A stretch of DNA of 64,000 nt from Aphanocapsa lilacina HA4352-LM1. Its GTDB lineage: Bacteria > Cyanobacteriota > Cyanobacteriia > Gloeobacterales > Gloeobacteraceae. Numbering within the stretch: the first letter of the stretch is position 1; each line of letters starts with the position of its first letter. The stretch spans positions 62,001 to 126,000 of the forward strand of contig JAHHGR010000001.1 in the NCBI GenBank assembly GCA_019359725.1. Reading direction: 5' to 3'. Of this stretch, positions 18,063-26,080 are shown one piece after another. The position numbers and the translations under genes were made by a program. The notes beneath the pieces were generated by a model, which was not told where the DNA came from, ran no database searches, and was given only the letters and a program-made list of their open reading frames with translations.

Positions 18063-18440
18063 ATGTTCGATCACATCTCCGTCGGCATCCGGGATCTGGA
18101 GGCGAGCGTCGCCTTTTACGATGGGGCTTTGGCTCCCCTGGGCTACCTGCGCGCCTTTCGCTTTCCCAAAGGAGCCGCCTACGGGCCGAACGGACGCCCG
18201 GTTTTCTGGTTGCATCACCAACCCGAAGCGGCCATCCAGGCTGTCCAGGGCAACCACCTGGCTTTCCAGGCCAACAGCCGCACCCATGTCGATGCTTTTT
18301 ATCGGGCCGCCCTGGCGACTGGAGGCAAAGACGACGGCCCGCCGGGACCGCGCCCCCACTACCACCCCAACTACTACGCCGCCTTCGTTATCGATCCCGA
18401 CGGTCATCGCCTCGAAGCGGTCTGCCACTCACCTGGCTAA
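18063..18440 (+). CDS. VOC-family protein (glyoxalase/dioxygenase-like)
   Basis: The 125-residue single-domain protein of the vicinal oxygen chelate superfamily has DHISVGIRDLEASVAFYDGAL at the start, GNHLAFQANSRTHVDAFYRAAL in the middle and YYAAFVIDPDGHRLEAVCH at the end. These supply the usual metal-ligand positions (His 4, Glu near 119). Related single-domain proteins act as lyases, dioxygenases or resistance proteins, so the substrate cannot be assigned. The ATG follows AGGAGT and lies eight bases after the DUF255 gene. Confidence 0.88.
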   Translation: MFDHISVGIRDLEASVAFYDGALAPLGYLRAFRFPKGAAYGPNGRPVFWLHHQPEAAIQAVQGNHLAFQANSRTHVDAFYRAALATGGKDDGPPGPRPHYHPNYYAAFVIDPDGHRLEAVCHSPG

Positions 18441-18649
18441 CTTTTAGAAACCGCTTTCCTCCAATCTCTGAATCTGTCACATTGGGACTTTTCAACGAAG
18501 GCAGGGCGTTTCAGCCCACTAGACACTAACGTTTCACCCATGTCTGACGGATCAGGATACCTGAACGTTTTGAGGAGCAAATTTATGAGTATACCTGTCG
18601 GCCTCAGCATCTGGTCGCTGTACTCAAAAAGTCGCGTCTGGCTGGAGAA

Positions 18650-19222
18650 TTACTGCGGTATTGCTTTGATGTTGTTTGCAGCCAGTGCGACGGTTTCACG
18701 AATACGCTTCTGGCGGGTCTCCCCCCGTTTAGCGCTTTGGATCCACTGCAATGTACCTTTTTTAGACGAGGGGCTAAACGCTTCGAAGTAGTGCGCTGCC
18801 TGCAGATTTTGCGCCAGCGCTGCTGCCAGATCCGCCGGGATCACCAGCGCTTCGACCTCGTCAAGAACCGACCAGGAGCCGTCCGAGCGGGCCTGCTCGA
18901 TTTTTGCCGTTCCTGCCGCGCCCATCAATCCCCGGGCAATCAGCCGCTCCACCCGCTCTTTGTTGATCTTTGACCAGGGACTTCCCGGACGGCGCGGCGA
19001 GAGCAACAGCATCGTGCGCTGCTCGTCGAGTTTACCGGGGCGGCTGTCGATCCAGCCGAAGCAGAGGGCTTCCTCCACCACCGCATCGTAGGACACGTGG
19101 GGCAGGCCGCTGCGCTTTTTGTAGGTGATCAGCCAGATGCTCCCGGTGCGCGCGTGGTTCGCTGCAAGCCACGCCCGCCACTGCTCGCGGCTGGTGATCT
19201 CCACCTGCTCAAAGTCGGCCAT
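18650..19222 (-). CDS. YdeI/OmpD-associated family protein
   Basis: The 190-residue protein belongs to the YdeI-like family. It has the N-terminal REQWRAWLAANHARTGSIWL, the signature VEEALCFGWIDSRPG, the SPRRPGSPWSKINKERVERL block and a C-terminal helix (YFEAFSPSSKKGTLQWIQSA, KRIRETVALAANNIK). Family members are cytosolic and have been linked to stress or antimicrobial-peptide tolerance, but the mechanism is unknown. The start is set at MADFEQVEIT (ATG 19222). The longer in-frame start overlaps the upstream dockerin-like gene. The two genes are 26 bp apart on the same strand. Confidence 0.85.
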   Translation of the reverse strand: MADFEQVEITSREQWRAWLAANHARTGSIWLITYKKRSGLPHVSYDAVVEEALCFGWIDSRPGKLDEQRTMLLLSPRRPGSPWSKINKERVERLIARGLMGAAGTAKIEQARSDGSWSVLDEVEALVIPADLAAALAQNLQAAHYFEAFSPSSKKGTLQWIQSAKRGETRQKRIRETVALAANNIKAIPQ

Positions 19223-19248
19223 CCCGGGCCGCCCCGCAGCGGGTAAGG

Positions 19249-20403
19249 TCACGGACGCACTTGCGGGGTGTAGACCTCGCCGCCGCGGGGAGTCTCACCG
19301 CCGTAGACCCGGCCGCGGGAGCCAAATTCCTGGGATCGGCCGGCGCTGTCCTCGAGTACTAAGTGGGCAAATTCGATATCGTCGTGATCGACGATGCCGG
19401 AGCCGGCCAGCATGCCCATGCCGCCGATGCCGAAGGCACCCAACAAACCCGCCAATCCCCCGGCGGACATGAAGGCGGGCTGGTTGAAGGCGTGGGTCTC
19501 GATGCGCAGTTCGTTCTTGCCGGAGTTGAGCAGCCAGCGGGGCAACTTGATGGGGATATTGTCGCCGTTGACGTAGATTTGTTTGATCATATTGCCGTTG
19601 AGGTAGACGCGCAGGCCGTCCTGCTCGGTGCCGAAGAAGGCCACCTGGGTCTGACCGGCGGCGGCGGACTGGGGCGTATCGAGGCCAATCACCGAGCCGA
19701 TGCGCAAGGTCATATCGCCGGTGGGCTGGTTTTTGAGGGTGAAAGTGCGCACGTAGGCGATGCCCTCGGCGCGCAGGCGAAAATCGGTGGCGTTGGCCGA
19801 ACCGCTGCCGAAGCGGTCGTCGCCCAGGTGGTGCAATTCGTCGTCGATGACCTGCAGTCTGGGAGACAGGCGCTCCAGCTCCAGGTTGAAACCGCCGCCG
19901 GGGGAACCGGTGGCCGCCGAGAGCGAAAAAGGCGCGTAGTTGTTGGCCTTGGCGGTGAGGATCTTGCCGCCGGTCGCCTTGGGCAGCTTGAAGCGGCCCT
20001 CGCTGTCGGTGCGCACGGTGATCCCCTCGTCAGGAAGCGACACGTCCACCCCGGCGAGGGGCCGGCCGGTTTCCTTGTCGGTGACCACACCGCTGTCGGC
20101 ACTGGTGAGATCGATCTTGCTACCGCCGCCGTCGCCTACGCGGGCCTCACCCTTGAGGGCCACCCCATCGACGCGGCGCTTGAGCAGGTCGCGGTCGCGC
20201 CGGGTGATCTTGCCGTCCCCGTCGGCGTCAGCACTGGCTATCTGGCTGTCCTGCAGGACGACAGCACCTTCAAGGTAGGCATCGATAGCCTGGATGTCCC
20301 CGGCATCGACGCGGCCGTCGCCGTCGATGTCACCAGCTTCGGCGGCCAAAGCTGCACCGGGCGGCAGGGCAAGCAGAGCAAGAAAAAAGAGAGTTCGGAA
20401 CAT
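19249..20403 (-). CDS. Secreted protein with dockerin-like EF-hand repeats and a carboxypeptidase-regulatory-like domain
   Basis: The 384-residue protein has a Sec signal peptide (MFRTLFFLALLALPPGAALA). Two dockerin-type calcium loops follow, GDIDGDGRVDAGDIQAIDAYL and ADADGDGKITRRDRDLLKRR (residues about 23-80). A carboxypeptidase-regulatory-like beta-sandwich comes next (GVVTDKETGRPLAGVDVSLPD, TDSEGRFKLPKA), then a C-terminal region with a glycine-rich hydrophobic patch (GLAGLLGAFGIGGMGMLAGSG). The dockerin pair sits at the N-terminus of the mature protein, unlike the usual C-terminal position in cellulosomal enzymes. The role is unknown; calcium-dependent assembly at the cell surface is plausible. 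Confidence 0.82.
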   Translation of the reverse strand: MFRTLFFLALLALPPGAALAAEAGDIDGDGRVDAGDIQAIDAYLEGAVVLQDSQIASADADGDGKITRRDRDLLKRRVDGVALKGEARVGDGGGSKIDLTSADSGVVTDKETGRPLAGVDVSLPDEGITVRTDSEGRFKLPKATGGKILTAKANNYAPFSLSAATGSPGGGFNLELERLSPRLQVIDDELHHLGDDRFGSGSANATDFRLRAEGIAYVRTFTLKNQPTGDMTLRIGSVIGLDTPQSAAAGQTQVAFFGTEQDGLRVYLNGNMIKQIYVNGDNIPIKLPRWLLNSGKNELRIETHAFNQPAFMSAGGLAGLLGAFGIGGMGMLAGSGIVDHDDIEFAHLVLEDSAGRSQEFGSRGRVYGGETPRGGEVYTPQVRP

Positions 20404-20520
20404 TGTCAACTCCCGACCGGGCTTGAGCGAGGGGGCACAGCCTACTGACGAGGCGACGGCCGAACAGTTCCTGAGGCCAAAAGCTTATCCCGCAGCGGGC
20501 GGTTGTTCAAGAATAAGCCT

Positions 20521-20892
20521 TCAGGGCCTCTGTTGCGGATAGCCCGCCTCGCGCCAGCCGCGCAGGCCGCCGTCCATCGAGACGACTGCGGTGTAGCCCA
20601 TTTTTTGCAGGGTGTCCGCCGCCAACGCCGAGCGGTAGCCGCCGCCGCAATAGAGCACCATCGGTGCGTCGCGCTCGGGGATCGCCTGTTCGATGTCGCG
20701 TTCGATCACGCCTTTGCCGATATGTCTGGCACCGGGAATATGCCCCGCCTGCCATTCAGAATCTTCGCGCACATCCACCAGGTGAAAATTTTCGCCCCGC
20801 GCCTGCCGCTCGCGCACCTCGGCAATCTTGCATTCGCGCACGCGGGTTTTGGCGTCGGCCACCAGTTTCATAAACTCCGGGGAATGATCCAT
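20521..20892 (-). CDS. Rhodanese-like domain protein
   Basis: The 123-residue single-domain rhodanese has HLVDVREDSEWQAGHIPGARHIGKG and the active-site loop YCGGGYRSALAA with the catalytic cysteine, ending GLRGWREAGYP. Such proteins carry persulfide sulfur or act as sulfurtransferases in the cytosol. The loop is six residues after the cysteine, as in sulfurtransferases rather than the longer Cdc25-like loop. It lies between the dockerin-like gene and a decayed Uma2 gene on the same strand. No partner is evident. Confidence 0.9.
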   Translation of the reverse strand: MDHSPEFMKLVADAKTRVRECKIAEVRERQARGENFHLVDVREDSEWQAGHIPGARHIGKGVIERDIEQAIPERDAPMVLYCGGGYRSALAADTLQKMGYTAVVSMDGGLRGWREAGYPQQRP

Positions 20893-20912
20893 AAAATCCT
20901 AGCCGGACACAC

Positions 20913-21329
20913 CTACGGGACAATTTTAGAGCTTATCCGCCAGCCTTGCAGAGGATCGATCACTTCCAGCCGCTTCTCATAGCGCAACCAGCCGCAAATG
21001 TCCTCTTTGAGCGGGTCGTAGAGACAGTACTCCTCGACGCCGTGGCGATCGTAAAAGGCAAATTCTTTGGCCGCCTGGGTGAGCGATTCGACCGGCGAGA
21101 CCAGTTCGAAGACCACCTGGGGGGCGATATGGTCCTCCTGCCACTGGTAGTATGCCCCGCGCGAGCCCACCGGGCGACCGAAGACCACAAACAGGTCAGG
21201 GACGATGCGCACCGCCGGGTCATCCGCGATCGGGAACCAGGTGAGGTTGCTCGCCACCAGTATCCGTGCGCTGTCGCCTAGAGCGGCGCTGCTCAACCTC
21301 TCTTTTTGCGTAGCATGCAACGTGTCCAC
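20913..21329 (-). pseudogene. Uma2/DUF820 family gene, probably degraded at both ends
   Basis: The middle of a Uma2-type PD-(D/E)XK protein is clear: LVASNLTWFPIADDP, IVPDLFVVFGRPVGSRGAYYQW, IAPQVVFELVSPVESLTQAA and YDRHGVEEYCLYDP. Full-length relatives are about 190-220 residues, while this frame has 138. The start is a GTG after a short unrelated N-terminus, and the product ends abruptly just after LQGW, missing the usual helical tail. Uma2 genes are numerous, often broken and of unknown function in cyanobacteria. It could still produce a short protein. Confidence 0.6.
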
Positions 21330-21415
21330 AGGTAGAGGCGGTTAACCCAGTGTTTACCAAATATAGATGTAGCGACGCAAGTCGAGTCAAACAATTCACA
21401 TCGCGGGAGGAATGT

Positions 21416-21604
21416 ATGGGAATTGACAAACGTGTCGAAGCGACTGCCAAGGATGTGCAAGGCAAGGCTCAGGAAGCCTGGGGCGACCTGACCGACGATC
21501 CGAAGCTGGAGCTTGAGGGTAAGGCCAAGCAGGTGGAAGCCTCGGCTGAGCACAAGAAAGAAGATCTCAAAGACCAGGCCCACCGGACGATCGATAACGT
21601 TTGA
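21416..21604 (+). CDS. CsbD-like stress-response protein
   Basis: The 62-residue hydrophilic helical protein (MGIDKRVEATAKDVQGKAQE, then LEGKAKQVEASAEHKKEDLKDQ) is typical of the CsbD family, small stress-induced proteins of unknown mechanism. The start is ATG 21416 after GGGAGGAA, which excludes the longer upstream frame. It has its own terminator at 21669-21703, so it is probably monocistronic. A TATAGA -10-like element (21362-21367) lies upstream without a good -35, which could reflect an alternative sigma factor. Confidence 0.92.
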   Translation: MGIDKRVEATAKDVQGKAQEAWGDLTDDPKLELEGKAKQVEASAEHKKEDLKDQAHRTIDNV

Positions 21605-21668
21605 TCCCTATCGATCTAGCTAGTGGTGCCCCGTTGCACCGCGCACTTTAATACCCCGTTTCAATACC

Positions 21669-21703
21669 GGCAGGGCAGCTTCGATGGAAGCCCTGCCTTT
21701 TGT
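21669..21703 (+). terminator. Intrinsic terminator after the CsbD-like gene
   Basis: GGCAGGG (21669-21675) pairs with CCCTGCC (21691-21697). A second helix, CTTC with GAAG around a GATG loop, stacks inside after a 3-nt bulge. TTTTGT follows. It lies about 65 bp after the stop codon. Confidence 0.85.
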
Positions 21704-21777
21704 ATCGTCCAGCGGTGGCGACCGTTGGCTGAGAGGACCACGTCCGCTAAGATCTTTGCCAGTACGTTTGTCCTTCA

Positions 21778-24078
21778 ATGCTCCCCAAACAGCGCTGGCG
21801 GATTGCTCAAGAAGATCCGGTGCAGGCCCGGCAACTGGCCGAGGCGTTCGGCCTCTCGCCGCTGATCGCCCAGGTGCTCCTCAACCGCGGCCTCACCACC
21901 TGCGAAGTGGCGGAGCGTTTTCTTACCCCCCAAAGCTGGGTGTTGCCCGAACCCGGTGAAGCGTTCGACCAACTGCCCCGGGCGCTCGATCTGCTGGCGC
22001 AAGCCATCGAGGCGGGCACGGCGATCGCAATTTGCGGCGATTACGACTGCGATGGCATGACCAGCACGGCGCTGCTGCTCCGGGCGGTGCGCAGCCTGGG
22101 GGGACGCATCGACTATGCGATCCCAAGCCGCCTGCAGGAAGGCTACGGCATCAACCTGCGCATCGTCGAAGCCTTCTATGACCGGGGCATTGGGCTGATT
22201 TTGACGGTAGACAACGGCATCTCCGCCTACGTGCCCATCGCCCGGGCAGTGGAATTGGGCATGGGCGTCATCATCACCGACCACCACGACCTGCCCGAGC
22301 GCCTGCCCCCCGCCGACGCCATTCTCAACCCCAAGATGATTCCCAAAACTTCGCCCTACGCGGCCCTGGCCGGGGTGGGGGTAGCCTACGTGCTGGCAAA
22401 AGAACTGGCCCGACGTCTGGGGAGAACCGGCCTCGCCGATTGTCTGCTGGAACTGTTTACCCTGGGAACCGTGGCCGACCTGGCACCTTTGGTAGGGGTC
22501 AACCGCACCTGGGTGCTCTCGGGACTTGCGAAAATCCCCGGCTCGTCCAATACCGGGGTGCAGGCCCTGCTTGCCGCCTCGGGCCTGGCCGGTCGAAGCG
22601 ACCTCAAGCCCGAGGCTATCGGCTTTGCCCTCGGGCCGCGCCTCAACGCCGTGGGCCGCATCGGCGATCCGGTGACAGTGATTGAGCTGCTGACCACCGA
22701 CGATCCGGCCGTGGCCGCCGAGCGGGCCGCCGAGTGTGAACTAGCCAACCAGCGCCGCCAAGAACTATGCGCGCAGATCGAGGCGGAGGCAGCCCAGATG
22801 CTCGAAGCTGAGAAAACCGGGGGGCTGGATCTCAGTGGCGAGCGGGTGATTGTGCTGGCGCGCGAGGGCTGGCACCACGGTGTGATCGGCATCGTGGCAA
22901 GCCGCCTCAAGGACCGCCACGGCGCGCCGGTGTTTATCGCCGCCATCGAAGGCGAGCACGCCCGCGGCTCGGCCCGGGGCATCCCCGAATTCCATGTCTA
23001 CGAAGCGCTCAAAGACAGCACCGAATTGCTCGCAGGCTTTGGCGGCCACCCGATGGCGGGCGGCTTTTCGCTGCTTGCCGCCAACTTGCCGGCCTTTCGG
23101 AAGCGGCTTGTACAATTTGCCCGCGCCCGGCTTGCCCCTGAGCAGGTCGCCCCACTGGTCGAGGTGGACGCCCGGGTGCAACTCGACCAGGTCGATCGTC
23201 GGCTGCTGAACGAGATCGACCGGTTGCAACCCTGCGGTCTGGGTAACGCCGAACCGGTCTTTTGGGTGGCAGGAGCGCGCGTCGTCGAGCAAAAGGCGAT
23301 GGGCAAGACCCGCACCCACCTCAATCTCACCGTGAACGACGGCACCGCCGAGCGGCGGGCGGTGGGCTGGCGGATGGCCGAGTGGCTGCCGCTGCCGCCG
23401 TTTGTCGATATCGCCTTTCAGGCCAAAGAGAACACCTGGCAGGGTCATTCAAAAGTTGAACTGGAGGTGGTGGGCCTGCGCGCCGCCACCCCCGCCCCCA
23501 TCGAACTCCCGGAACCGCCGCCATTGGACCGGCCAATCCGCTGGTACGACCATCGGCACTGCGAAGCTGCGGCCTTTGTGCACGAATTCGTCGCTGCCCA
23601 GGCTTCCCCGGTGCTGCTCTACGGCCACGCAAGGCCGCAGTTGCCCTGCGGGCTGCCGGTGCACTACGACCGGCCGCAGCCGACCTATGGCTATGAACAT
23701 CTGCTGCTGTGGAGCCTGCCGCCCTCGCCTTTGCACCTGCGCTGGCTGATCGCCGCCACCCAGCCGGCTTGCGTGCATCTATTCGCCCAGGCTGTACCTA
23801 CCGCGCACGCTTGGACATTGCAGCGCCACTTGAGGGCCACCTACCTGCCCGCGCGACCCGTGGAAATCCTGCGTCTTGCCCAGCGGTGGTGGGTCTCCCC
23901 GCGCGCCTTGTGCGAAGCGCTCGTCGAGGCGGGCTATCTCGCCGACTGGCGCTCCGTCGTAGCCGACGAGTGGCACGACTGGCTCGGAGTGGAACTGGCG
24001 GGTCTTGCCGCCTGGTACGCCAGCCCGGTTGGGGCGCTCGAAGCGCTGTTGGCCCCTCAGCCGACACTCAAGCGATAG
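21778..24078 (+). CDS. recJ: Single-stranded-DNA-specific exonuclease RecJ
   Basis: The 766-residue RecJ has the DHH-family motifs GDYDCDGMTST (motif I), DNGIS (II), ITDHHDLPE (III), the GTVADLAPL block and the DHHA1 motif GFGGHPMAGGFS. An OB-fold domain follows (RVVEQKAMGKTRTHLNLTVND). It degrades single-stranded DNA 5' to 3' in recombination and mismatch repair, using Mn or Mg held by the aspartates and histidines. A C-terminal extension of about 200 residues (PPLDRPIRWYDHRHC onwards) is like that seen in cyanobacterial RecJ and absent from the short E. coli form. It is monocistronic here. Confidence 0.96.
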   Translation: MLPKQRWRIAQEDPVQARQLAEAFGLSPLIAQVLLNRGLTTCEVAERFLTPQSWVLPEPGEAFDQLPRALDLLAQAIEAGTAIAICGDYDCDGMTSTALLLRAVRSLGGRIDYAIPSRLQEGYGINLRIVEAFYDRGIGLILTVDNGISAYVPIARAVELGMGVIITDHHDLPERLPPADAILNPKMIPKTSPYAALAGVGVAYVLAKELARRLGRTGLADCLLELFTLGTVADLAPLVGVNRTWVLSGLAKIPGSSNTGVQALLAASGLAGRSDLKPEAIGFALGPRLNAVGRIGDPVTVIELLTTDDPAVAAERAAECELANQRRQELCAQIEAEAAQMLEAEKTGGLDLSGERVIVLAREGWHHGVIGIVASRLKDRHGAPVFIAAIEGEHARGSARGIPEFHVYEALKDSTELLAGFGGHPMAGGFSLLAANLPAFRKRLVQFARARLAPEQVAPLVEVDARVQLDQVDRRLLNEIDRLQPCGLGNAEPVFWVAGARVVEQKAMGKTRTHLNLTVNDGTAERRAVGWRMAEWLPLPPFVDIAFQAKENTWQGHSKVELEVVGLRAATPAPIELPEPPPLDRPIRWYDHRHCEAAAFVHEFVAAQASPVLLYGHARPQLPCGLPVHYDRPQPTYGYEHLLLWSLPPSPLHLRWLIAATQPACVHLFAQAVPTAHAWTLQRHLRATYLPARPVEILRLAQRWWVSPRALCEALVEAGYLADWRSVVADEWHDWLGVELAGLAAWYASPVGALEALLAPQPTLKR

Positions 24079-24389
24079 TCCGCGTCCGTCCAACAGCGCG
24101 GCAGCGCCTCGCCGGACGGAAAGACCAGATCCGCCTTGGCGAACATCTCGGGATTTTGCTCCTCCTCACCGGCCTGGTTCTGGGCCTTTACCCGCTCCGC
24201 GACCGGGTTGACCAGTTGAGCGATGTCGTCGATTTCGACAAGGCTGTCGGTGGTTTTGTTCTTGAGCAGCACGGCGATACTCCAGCGCACTTCGACTCCA
24301 TTGAGACCCGACCCGCACCCGCTGTACCTGTGCACCCGGACAGAGACAGCGGGTGCTGTCGTAAAAAATACGAAAAAATCGGGCCGCAT
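24057..24389 (-). CDS. Possible hypothetical protein overlapping the recJ 3' end
   Basis: This minus-strand frame encodes about 110 residues if started at ATG 24389, longer if the frame is followed to 24473. The C-terminal half (RWSIAVLLKNKTTDSLVEIDDIAQLVNPVAERVKAQNQ, read in two parts, then FPSGEALPRCW) has a protein-like composition with an acidic QAGEEEQNPE linker. It overlaps recJ by 22 bases tail to tail. No family is recognised. A strong plus-strand promoter lies at 24403-24431, so the true start is probably at or inside 24389, possibly a GTG further down. Confidence 0.4.
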   Translation of the reverse strand: MRPDFFVFFTTAPAVSVRVHRYSGCGSGLNGVEVRWSIAVLLKNKTTDSLVEIDDIAQLVNPVAERVKAQNQAGEEEQNPEMFAKADLVFPSGEALPRCWTDADYRLSVG

Positions 24390-24402
24390 CCCCCAAAAGG
24401 GC

Positions 24403-24431
24403 TTGACAGTCCCGGGAAGTGTCTCTAAGTT
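24403..24431 (+). promoter_or_regulatory. Near-consensus sigma-70 promoter for the small ORF and purB
   Basis: TTGACA (24403-24408) is a perfect -35. It is followed after exactly 17 bp by TAAGTT (24426-24431) as -10. An AT-rich initial transcribed region follows. It is oriented toward the 47-codon ORF at 24500 and purB at 24709. It is the best -35/-10 pair seen in the window. Confidence 0.7.
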
Positions 24432-24499
24432 AAGAATTATTGCATCTGTTAAGCTTTTTAACTCACGACCCATCTTGCACTCATGCCAGGAGCAACCTT

Positions 24500-24643
24500 A
24501 TGAAACCCTTGGAAAGCCCATCCTTCGATGTGCAGGAACTCAAGCAATACTTCTTCGGCGATATCCAGCCGATGGAGGAGTTCGACCTGGACGCGATGCG
24601 CCAGCGCTTCGAGGAGTTACTAAGCCTTGATACGGCCCGCTGA
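24500..24643 (+). CDS. Small acidic protein of 47 residues upstream of purB
   Basis: The ORF starts at ATG 24500 after CCAGGAG with good spacing and encodes an acidic protein (MKPLESPSFDVQELKQYFFG, then EEFDLDAMRQRFEELLSLD), predicted mostly helical. No family is recognised. It is preceded by a near-consensus promoter at 24403-24431 and followed 65 bp later by purB, so it may be the first cistron of that unit. A TACAAT box (24672-24677) in between could give purB its own promoter. The ribosome-binding site and composition favour a real product. Confidence 0.65.
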   Translation: MKPLESPSFDVQELKQYFFGDIQPMEEFDLDAMRQRFEELLSLDTAR

Positions 24644-24708
24644 GTATCTTCGGTCCACGGCAACCTTTTGGTACAATGTGAGGCTGTCGCCTTTGAACGG
24701 ACGAGACT

Positions 24709-26004
24709 GTGATCGAGCGCTACACCCTGCCCGAGATGGGTGCTCTGTGGACTGAGGAGCAGAAGTATCGCAACTGGTTAAGAGTGGAGATGGCCGCCTG
24801 TGAGGCTCTGGCGGAGCTGGGTGAGATTCCGCGAGCAGCGTGGCAGGAGATCCGCAGCAAGGCGGGTTTTGATGTCGGGCGTATCGCCGCGTTGGAAGCC
24901 GAAGTGCGGCACGATGTGATCGCTTTTTTGACGAGTGTCAGCGAGCATGTCGGCCCGGCAGGACGATTTATTCATCTGGGGCTCACCAGTTCGGACGTGC
25001 TCGATACGGCCCTGGCGCTGCAGCTGGTGCAGGCGCTCGATGTCCTCGCTCTAAAGCTGGAGGAACTCATGGCCGCCACGCGCGCGAAGGCGCGCGAGCA
25101 CCGCGACACCGTGATGATCGGCCGCACCCACGGCATTCATGCCGAGCCCATCACCTTCGGCTTCAAGCTCGCCGGTTGGCTTGCAGAACTCGCTCGCCAC
25201 GCCGAGCGCCTGCGCGCCCTCAGGCCGCGTCTGGCGGCGGGCAAGCTCTCCGGAGCGGTGGGCACCTATGCCAATCTCGATCCGCGCGTCGAGGCGCGCG
25301 CCTGCGAGCTGTTGGGTTTGGTTCCCGACACCGCTTCCACCCAGGTGATCAGCCGCGACCGCCATGCCGAATTTGTGCAGGCCCTGGCGCTGATGGCCGG
25401 GTCGATCGAGCGCTTCGCCGTGGAGATCCGCAACTTGCAGCGCACCGACGTGCTCGAAGTGGAGGAATACTTCGCCGCGGGCCAGAAAGGTTCCTCGGCT
25501 ATGCCCCACAAGCGCAATCCGATCACCTCCGAGCAACTGACGGGACTGGCGCGCATCGTGCGCTCCAACGCCACGGCGGCCCTTGAGAATATGGCCCTCT
25601 GGCACGAGCGCGACATCTCCCACTCATCTGTAGAACGGGTGATTCTACCGGACAGTGCGATCCTCGTGCACTACATGCTCGTCAAATTCACCGCCCTAGT
25701 CGAAAAGCTTGCGGTCTACCCCGAGAACATGGCGCGCAACCTGCATCGCTATGGCGGCGTCGTCTTCAGCCAGCGGGTGCTCCTGGCGCTGGTAGCAAAA
25801 GGTCTCACCCGCGAGGAAGCCTACCGCATCGTACAAACCAACGCCCACAAAGCCTGGAACCGCGAGGGAGGCGATTTTCGCGCCCTGATCGTGGCCGATC
25901 CTGAGGTGCAGGTCCTCCTTGCCCCGCAGGAATTGGCGGCCTGCTTCGAGCCGACGCACCACCTGAAGCACTTAGATACGGTCTTTGCACGGCTGGAAAT
26001 CTAG
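24709..26004 (+). CDS. purB: Adenylosuccinate lyase
   Basis: The 431-residue fumarase/aspartase-superfamily enzyme has HLGLTSSDVLDT, GRTHGIHAEPITFG with the catalytic histidine, and the signature loop GQKGSSAMPHKRNP carrying the catalytic serine. It cleaves SAICAR and adenylosuccinate in purine synthesis, acting as a cytosolic homotetramer. The start is GTG at 24709 (MIERYTLPEMGALW in the family). It lies downstream of a 47-codon ORF. After the stop there is a small TCGCTA/TAGCGA hairpin (26009-26024), then short repeats, without a clear T-tract. Confidence 0.97.
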   Translation: MIERYTLPEMGALWTEEQKYRNWLRVEMAACEALAELGEIPRAAWQEIRSKAGFDVGRIAALEAEVRHDVIAFLTSVSEHVGPAGRFIHLGLTSSDVLDTALALQLVQALDVLALKLEELMAATRAKAREHRDTVMIGRTHGIHAEPITFGFKLAGWLAELARHAERLRALRPRLAAGKLSGAVGTYANLDPRVEARACELLGLVPDTASTQVISRDRHAEFVQALALMAGSIERFAVEIRNLQRTDVLEVEEYFAAGQKGSSAMPHKRNPITSEQLTGLARIVRSNATAALENMALWHERDISHSSVERVILPDSAILVHYMLVKFTALVEKLAVYPENMARNLHRYGGVVFSQRVLLALVAKGLTREEAYRIVQTNAHKAWNREGGDFRALIVADPEVQVLLAPQELAACFEPTHHLKHLDTVFARLEI

Positions 26005-26031
26005 AGCATCGCTATTTGTAGCGACCACCTT

Positions 26032-26069
26032 TCAGGCGTCAGGCTTGAAACAGGTCTCCAGGCGTCAGT
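26032..26069. repeat. Short intergenic CAGGCGTCAG repeats
   Basis: TCAGGCGTCAGG (26032-26043) and CCAGGCGTCAG (26059-26069) lie in the gap between the convergent purB and WD40 genes. They are near matches to the CAGGTGTCAGG units at 16074-16091 and 62743-62753, suggesting one dispersed short-repeat family. Confidence 0.55.
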
Positions 26070-26080
26070 GATAAACCGCT

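Noticed and set aside
19363-20448. 361-residue plus-strand ORF
   Set aside because: It is antisense to the dockerin-like secreted protein, which has a signal peptide and recognisable domains.
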